From: Ciborinia camelliae
Taxonomy: Eukaryota; Ascomycota; Leotiomycetes; Helotiales; Sclerotiniaceae
NCBI GenBank assembly: GCA_025890175.1
Contig: JANPYM010000001.1
Location: 4,204,134-4,268,133, forward strand
Direction: 5' to 3'
Length of the DNA stretch: 64,000 nt
Shown here: piece by piece, positions 59,371 through 64,000 of the stretch
Layout of the letters: each line of letters opens with the position of its first letter
How positions within the stretch are numbered: the first letter of the stretch is position 1
Translations under genes and position numbers: made by a program
Notes under the pieces: generated by a model
What the model saw: the letters and a program-made list of their open reading frames with translations, nothing else
Databases searched by the model: none
Told to the model about the DNA's origin: nothing

Positions 59371-60302
59371 GATATGTTTCTTGAATCCAACGGAGGAACC
59401 TTATTGACGATGATATTTCAATAGGTAATTTCAAATAACTTCAATGGCTTTGCTTCAATGACTTCAATAATCTCATTCACTTCAACAACGTCAAAATTGA
59501 ACATGAACTCGTCTCTTCCACCAAGTGAAAAAGAAAAGTCATTGATTTTTTGGAGGTTTGAATGAAGGGAGTCTCTAGAAGAGTACCTAATAAAGTCGAT
59601 TCATCAAAATTTCACATGGTGAGGAAGAGAAACTCAAAGCTTTTCATTTCAATAAAATCAAGTCAAGTCAGGTCAGGTCACAGCTCAGTCAGCCAGAATC
59701 AAAAAAAGCCACTTGGAAAGCTGGAGGCGGTAGCTGTGGCTGGTGGCTGTGACTGTGACTGTGACTGTGTCTGTGGCTTGAAATCTACCTACCTAGGTAC
59801 CTGAACAAAGATATAAACGCCACACCTGCATCTTTAAACCGGTTTCCCCCACAACCACTTAGTACCTAAAATCTCCCAGCTCCTCTTATGTTCATTTTCC
59901 CTATCAACTTTTCATCTTTTCATCAAAGCTTTTTTCATTCACGCGGCGTACAAGAAAGTTGGAAAGTGCAATTTAGGTATCAAAAGATACCACCTAAGGC
60001 ACATATCCATCGCCCCCCCAACAATCAAACTCATCTTCAACCTGGAGTCGCCAGTGAGTTTGAGTTTGCGCAAACACGAAGATATTTCTGGATACAGATA
60101 GAGTGTGGGTAACACGATTCTACGTCATTTGTCACCTTGCGCCAAGCATATCAACATACGAAGTCGACCACTTCAAAGTATTTTCTTTGAGGATATCATC
60201 ATCTATTCCTCCTTAAGATTTCATCTTGCTCCTTGACTTGAGTGGATTATTGACACGCATTCTTTCTCGTAACCTACCAGCATCAGCAGAAAACAAATAA
60301 AC
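59371..60302. promoter_or_regulatory. divergent intergenic region upstream of Src1-like gene
   Basis: This lies between the minus-strand small gene and the Src1-like gene. It holds a (TCAAG/TCAGG)n stretch at 59660-59690, (TGTGAC)n near 59745-59770 and TACCTACCTAGGTACC at about 59787-59802. No specific factor site is assignable. Confidence 0.5.
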
Positions 60303-62747
60303 ATGATATCAGACGACCTCGATTACCTCCAGCCGGGCTTCGATCCCTACTCCCTCACCATGCCCCGGATCCGCTCAATACTAGTCACACATAATATCAA
60401 CTATCCATCCAATGCAAACAAAGGCCAACTTGTCGAAATCTTCAACGTGGATTTAGTACCGCAGGCCCGAAAGATATTACGTGAGAGAGACCGTGCTGTG
60501 AGAACAAGTCGAGGAATTGTTGATGTGGAATCGTCACAAGAGAGCAGCACTGTTCAGGAAAGTACATCGGAAAGCACAACGGACAGTGCACAAAATGATG
60601 CGCTGCTATTCACACCGAGGACGCGACCTGTGAGGCAAGCACCTGCAAAGGTTAGAGCATCTGTGGAAATTAGGGATGATGAGCCAGCGATGCTTAGGAC
60701 CACCAGGAGATCAACTAGGTCCATCAGCCCAGTGAAGAGAATACCTAGAGCCAGCAGCCCTGTGAAAAGGACCCCGAAACCAAGCAGCAAACATCCTAGA
60801 CAGGAGGAGGAAGAGAGTGGTTCGGAGGATGAGGGTCGGTCGCAGACTGAGAGAAAATCAAGAAAGAGTACAACAGTTCAAACACCAATGTTTGGGACGA
60901 TACATAATTTAGACGGGGGAATGAAGACAAGGGACACACGAAGAGAGACCAATTTCTCTTCCGATAATCCATTTCAGAGAGGCTCGCCTCCTCCTGCCGA
61001 CGTTAAAAGACCTATATCGAGCCATGATAAAAAGAGACAAAGCACAGCAGTTCAAACACCAATGTCTGGGATGACATATAATTTAGACGGGGGAATGAAG
61101 ACAAGGGACACACGAAGAGAGACCAATTTCTCTTCCGATAATCCATTCCAGAGAGGCTCGCCTCCTTCCGACAATAGAAGACCTATATCGAGCCATGATA
61201 AGAAGAAAAAAAGCTTGGGTAGCAGTGCTGCTAGAGAGATGGAGAACCGAGTGACTTCGGTTTCGAGAAGACGCACGCCGACCCCACAAGCTAATGTTGA
61301 AATACGTCCGCCCACTTCTTCGACTTTCCAAATCCCCATTAGTAGGCTTGATGGTTTGGGGGATTATGATGATGATGGAGTAGAGACTAGTGAGGATTTC
61401 ACTCCAGAAGCACAATTCGAGCTCGAGCGCGAGCAACAGAGAGGACGCGCCAGAATTCAGTCTCGACGAAAAACATCAAACGGCGCCAGCATGAGTGGAC
61501 CTATCTGGATGATACTTATTACACTACTTGCTGGTTATGCTACTTGGTATAGGCAAGAGAAGATTGCTGTGGGATTTTGCGGTGTAGGTAGAGAAGCGCA
61601 TTCGATAATACCAATCAGATCAAACCTTCCGGACTGGGTACAAATAATTGCGGAACCGCAGTGCGATTGGTGCCCACAGCATGCTTATTGCAATACTGGC
61701 TATGAAGTTCAGTGCGACCAAGATTTTGTTCTCAAACATCATCCTCTCTCGATGGGTGGATTCCTACCTCTTCCACCGACCTGTGAGCCCGATGGAGAGA
61801 AAGTGAGACGGATTAAAGTGGTCGCGGATCGAGCTGTTGAGGCACTACGAGAGAGAAGAGCGAAGTGGGAATGTGGTGACTTGGTGGATGAAGCTGGGGT
61901 GCCAGAACCAACTGTTGAGATAGATACCGAAGCCTTGAAAAAAGAAGTTGGCCAGAAGAGGAGAAAGGGAATGGGAGATGCAGAATTTGAGGACTTATGG
62001 ACTAGTGCCATTGGAGAGGTTAAGGGGAGAGATGAAGTGGTTGTTGGTGCTGATGGGTAAGTTTTAAATTTCTTTTCTTTTAGATTGCTGTTATTTTTGT
62101 CCATTTACCCTTCCTTTACTACACAATATCTTCTGACAACTCGGTTTACTAATCAGGTTCAACATTCCTGTTCTAGATCGAACAAACTCACAAGTACCTC
62201 ATTCGCCCGCCTCCCACTTAAATGTGCCATTAAACGATCCTTCCGACTCACATTGGCAAGATATTATTTCGAAATTGGACTTTTAGGTCTTTTACTTATC
62301 CTATTCTTCTATATCCGTTCATCAATCCTCTCTTATAATGCCACTAAAGCCATGGTCCCTGATTTAGTTTCACTCGCTCTTTCACGTCTCATTACTCAAG
62401 CATCCCTTTACGAGCAAGACCCTGAGACCGTACAGGATAGCTTTATTAGCATAGTCCATTTAAGAGATGATATTTTGCGACACGAGCATAATTACAAGAA
62501 GAGGGACCAAATATGGTCGAAAGTCAAGAAAGTGGTGGAAATGAATTCGAACGTTCGAATCTCGGAACGCCAGAATAGAAAGGGGGAGGTCTCACGCGTT
62601 TGGGAATGGATTGGTTTGGCGGAAGATTTGGAAGATAGTGTTAGGAGGAAGAGAGCTGAGCGGCTTGGCTTGGGAGATAGCAGCGAGGATCGGGAGGGTA
62701 TGCGGGAGAGACCGATCAGTGAGAGAGAGAGAGATTTCTTTTATTGA
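60303..62747 (+). CDS. SRC1: inner nuclear membrane protein, Src1/Heh1 (LEM-like) family
   Basis: Two exons, 60303-62056 and 62177-62747, give 774 aa. The N-terminal HeH/LEM-like helix-extension-helix fold (about 13-55: DPYSLTMPRIRSILVTHNIN, LVEIFN) binds chromatin. A long Ser/Arg-rich nucleoplasmic region follows, including a perfect-looking duplication of about 57 residues (TPM..GT..NLDGGMKTRDTRR). The first membrane span is GPIWMILITLLAGYATWY (about 398-415). The luminal part has CDWCPQHAYC and other cysteines. The second span is LGLLLILFFYIRSSIL (about 617-632). The C-terminal Man1-Src1 domain reads DDILRHEHNYKKRDQIWSKV, then KKVVEMNSNVR. The intron joins GADG to SNKLTSTSFARLPLKCAIKR. If it is not spliced, TAA follows at once, which would give a single-span protein. 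Confidence 0.92.
60868..61206 (+). repeat. in-frame tandem duplication inside the Src1-like gene
   Basis: A unit of about 171-174 bases occurs twice in a row. Both copies share AATTTAGACGGGGGAATGAA, GACAAGGGACACACGAAGAG, AGACCAATTTCTCTTCCGAT and CCTATATCGAGCCATGATAA. Only a few substitutions and a 9-base-class indel near the CCTCCTCCTGCC stretch separate them. Confidence 0.92.
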
Positions 62748-64000
62748 TGCGATGCGTGCATGCATGCATGCACGTGGCTTCTCTGCCCTTATTTTTTCTT
62801 CATTTCAACACTTGTCGTTTTATTTTATGTATGTGCAAATACACGCTTTCTTTTCTTGGGTTCGGGTGATGCAGGTGAGGTGAGGTGAGGTGATTTGGGC
62901 CTATCTAGATGGACAACTTCCTTTCAGGAATATATTGATTGGTATTTTTTTATGATGATTTATATGGATATTTATCTCGTGGACTCAATCTAGTCGGAGA
63001 AATTGTTGGGGCCTTTTCTTCTTTTCTGGTTTCTTTGTGTATGTGCGTTTGTATGCGTGAATGAGTGAGTAAGTGGGTTGTTGGATTTTTAATCGCGTTT
63101 TTGGGGTATTTATTACCGGCTGGCTACCTGTTTGGATTAATGTATCTATGAATGTATCTATGGATGTATGAATGAATAAAAATATCTAATCTATTCTTTC
63201 ATATTCTGGGAAAGAAAACCTTTATATTGCGTGCAATACTAGCACGAGTCTTCAATAAATAACTCCCCTGTTCTTATTTTCGTGGTCGATAATGCTATAT
63301 AGTAAAGTGTAGCAGATAGATAGAAAGAAAGGACCCGAAAATACATCCCACGCTTCATAAGCCCTTTATTTCGTCCAACTTCCGAGTGCATTATTCGAAA
63401 CCTATCTACCTTACCTAGTACATCAGTTTATTGGACAAGAGAAACAAGCACCTTCGGAATCCTAAGCTTCCTTCTTAAACTTTTGTGGACGCAAAAATGG
63501 ATAATAAACATAAAGCAAGTCATTATCATGTGCTAGGGGCGTCCTTCTCGCTATGCCACTGGGCTGGACTGACCGAGGTCGAAATATACCAGATCATCGA
63601 GGAGCCGGGGAGATATAAGGTTTTGTGATGATATTACCTACCCAGCTATCTTGATACCCAACCTCACAAGTTGAGGGGCGGAAGTCATCTTCTTCAATAT
63701 ATGAATAACGCCAGTACATAAGATATGTAGAATTTGAAAATTCGCCATCGTTGAAAATTCCATTGCTCGAGAGAGAGATTGGACCAGATGAGAAGGAATT
63801 GGAAAAGTAAATTATGGTGATATGGATCATCGAATAAAATAAGTATTTAGCATGTGTAGGTATGTATTGTGACTTCACGGCACAGACTAACGCCCATTTT
63901 AAAATTCCCCGGCTTCACTTGAAGCACTGCAGATGGATCTATCAATGTCCATGTTTTCATGAGATTGTGTTTGTGGATAACCGTACCTAGGTATGTAGAT
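62748..64000. other. Src1-like gene 3' flank, no supportable gene to the right edge
   Basis: There is GCATGCATGCATGCA just after the stop at 62757-62772 and (GGTGA)n at 62874-62893. A minus-strand frame at 63594-63878 (94 aa) has no known domain. It could be the last exon of a gene beginning outside the window, but nothing proves it. Confidence 0.5.

Noticed and set aside
63594..63878. 94-codon minus-strand frame near the right edge
   Set aside because: There is no family signature or splice support; it may belong to a gene outside the window, but that cannot be shown.

Overview
This is a window from a filamentous ascomycete nuclear genome. Genes carry short introns of about 42-106 nt with GT..AG ends and CTAAC/CTAAT branch sites. 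Intergenic DNA is AT-rich and full of microsatellites, above all (GGTA)n/(TACC)n. The gene families are fungal: Mnn4-like LicD protein, glycogen synthase, Src1/Heh1, 2EXR protein, and an NLR-like ankyrin protein. Protein style suggests Leotiomycetes (Botrytis/Sclerotinia-like), but that placement is inference. Gene density is low, with several stretches of 3-6 kb that hold no convincing gene. LAYOUT. 1-1257 (-): 3'-incomplete Mnn4/LicD-like gene. 4905-6513 (-): broken multi-pass membrane protein gene, followed by a degenerate tandem array of about 140 bp units (6560-7500). 9175-10386 (-) 2EXR protein and 10898-12905 (+) cytochrome P450 share a divergent promoter. 13590-14005 (-): small secreted cysteine-rich protein, an effector candidate. 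14660-14735: solo end of a MITE whose intact copy lies at 58081-58746. 17149-18642 (-): CCHC zinc-knuckle protein, divergent from 19437-20711 (+), an acidic protein with a cysteine cluster. That gene has a tandem paralogue at 21524-22672 (+). 26708-29074 (+): glycogen synthase with five exons. 35755-36030 (+): small basic protein. 40340-47395 (-): nine-exon NLR-like protein (alpha/beta hydrolase, NACHT-like, ankyrin, SPRY). 49320-49890 (+): probable gene relic. 50659-52470 (-): secreted FAD-linked oxidoreductase. 55603-56892 (+): Hsp20 with a very long disordered N-terminus. 58852-59370 (-): three-exon small protein of unknown function. 60303-62747 (+): Src1/Heh1 LEM-like inner nuclear membrane protein. 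HOW THE GENES RELATE. Nothing here looks like one biosynthetic cluster; the P450 and the FAD oxidoreductase are about 38 kb apart. The most unusual locus is the NLR-like gene. Its hydrolase lacks the nucleophile serine (CHNLGG instead of GHSLGG) and its NTPase lacks a P-loop, so it may be a two-fold pseudoenzyme that keeps only its scaffold, ankyrin and SPRY parts. The second is the zinc-knuckle gene beside the tandem acidic paralogue pair. Splice sites were assigned by eye from reading-frame continuity and family motifs. No search or RNA data was available.
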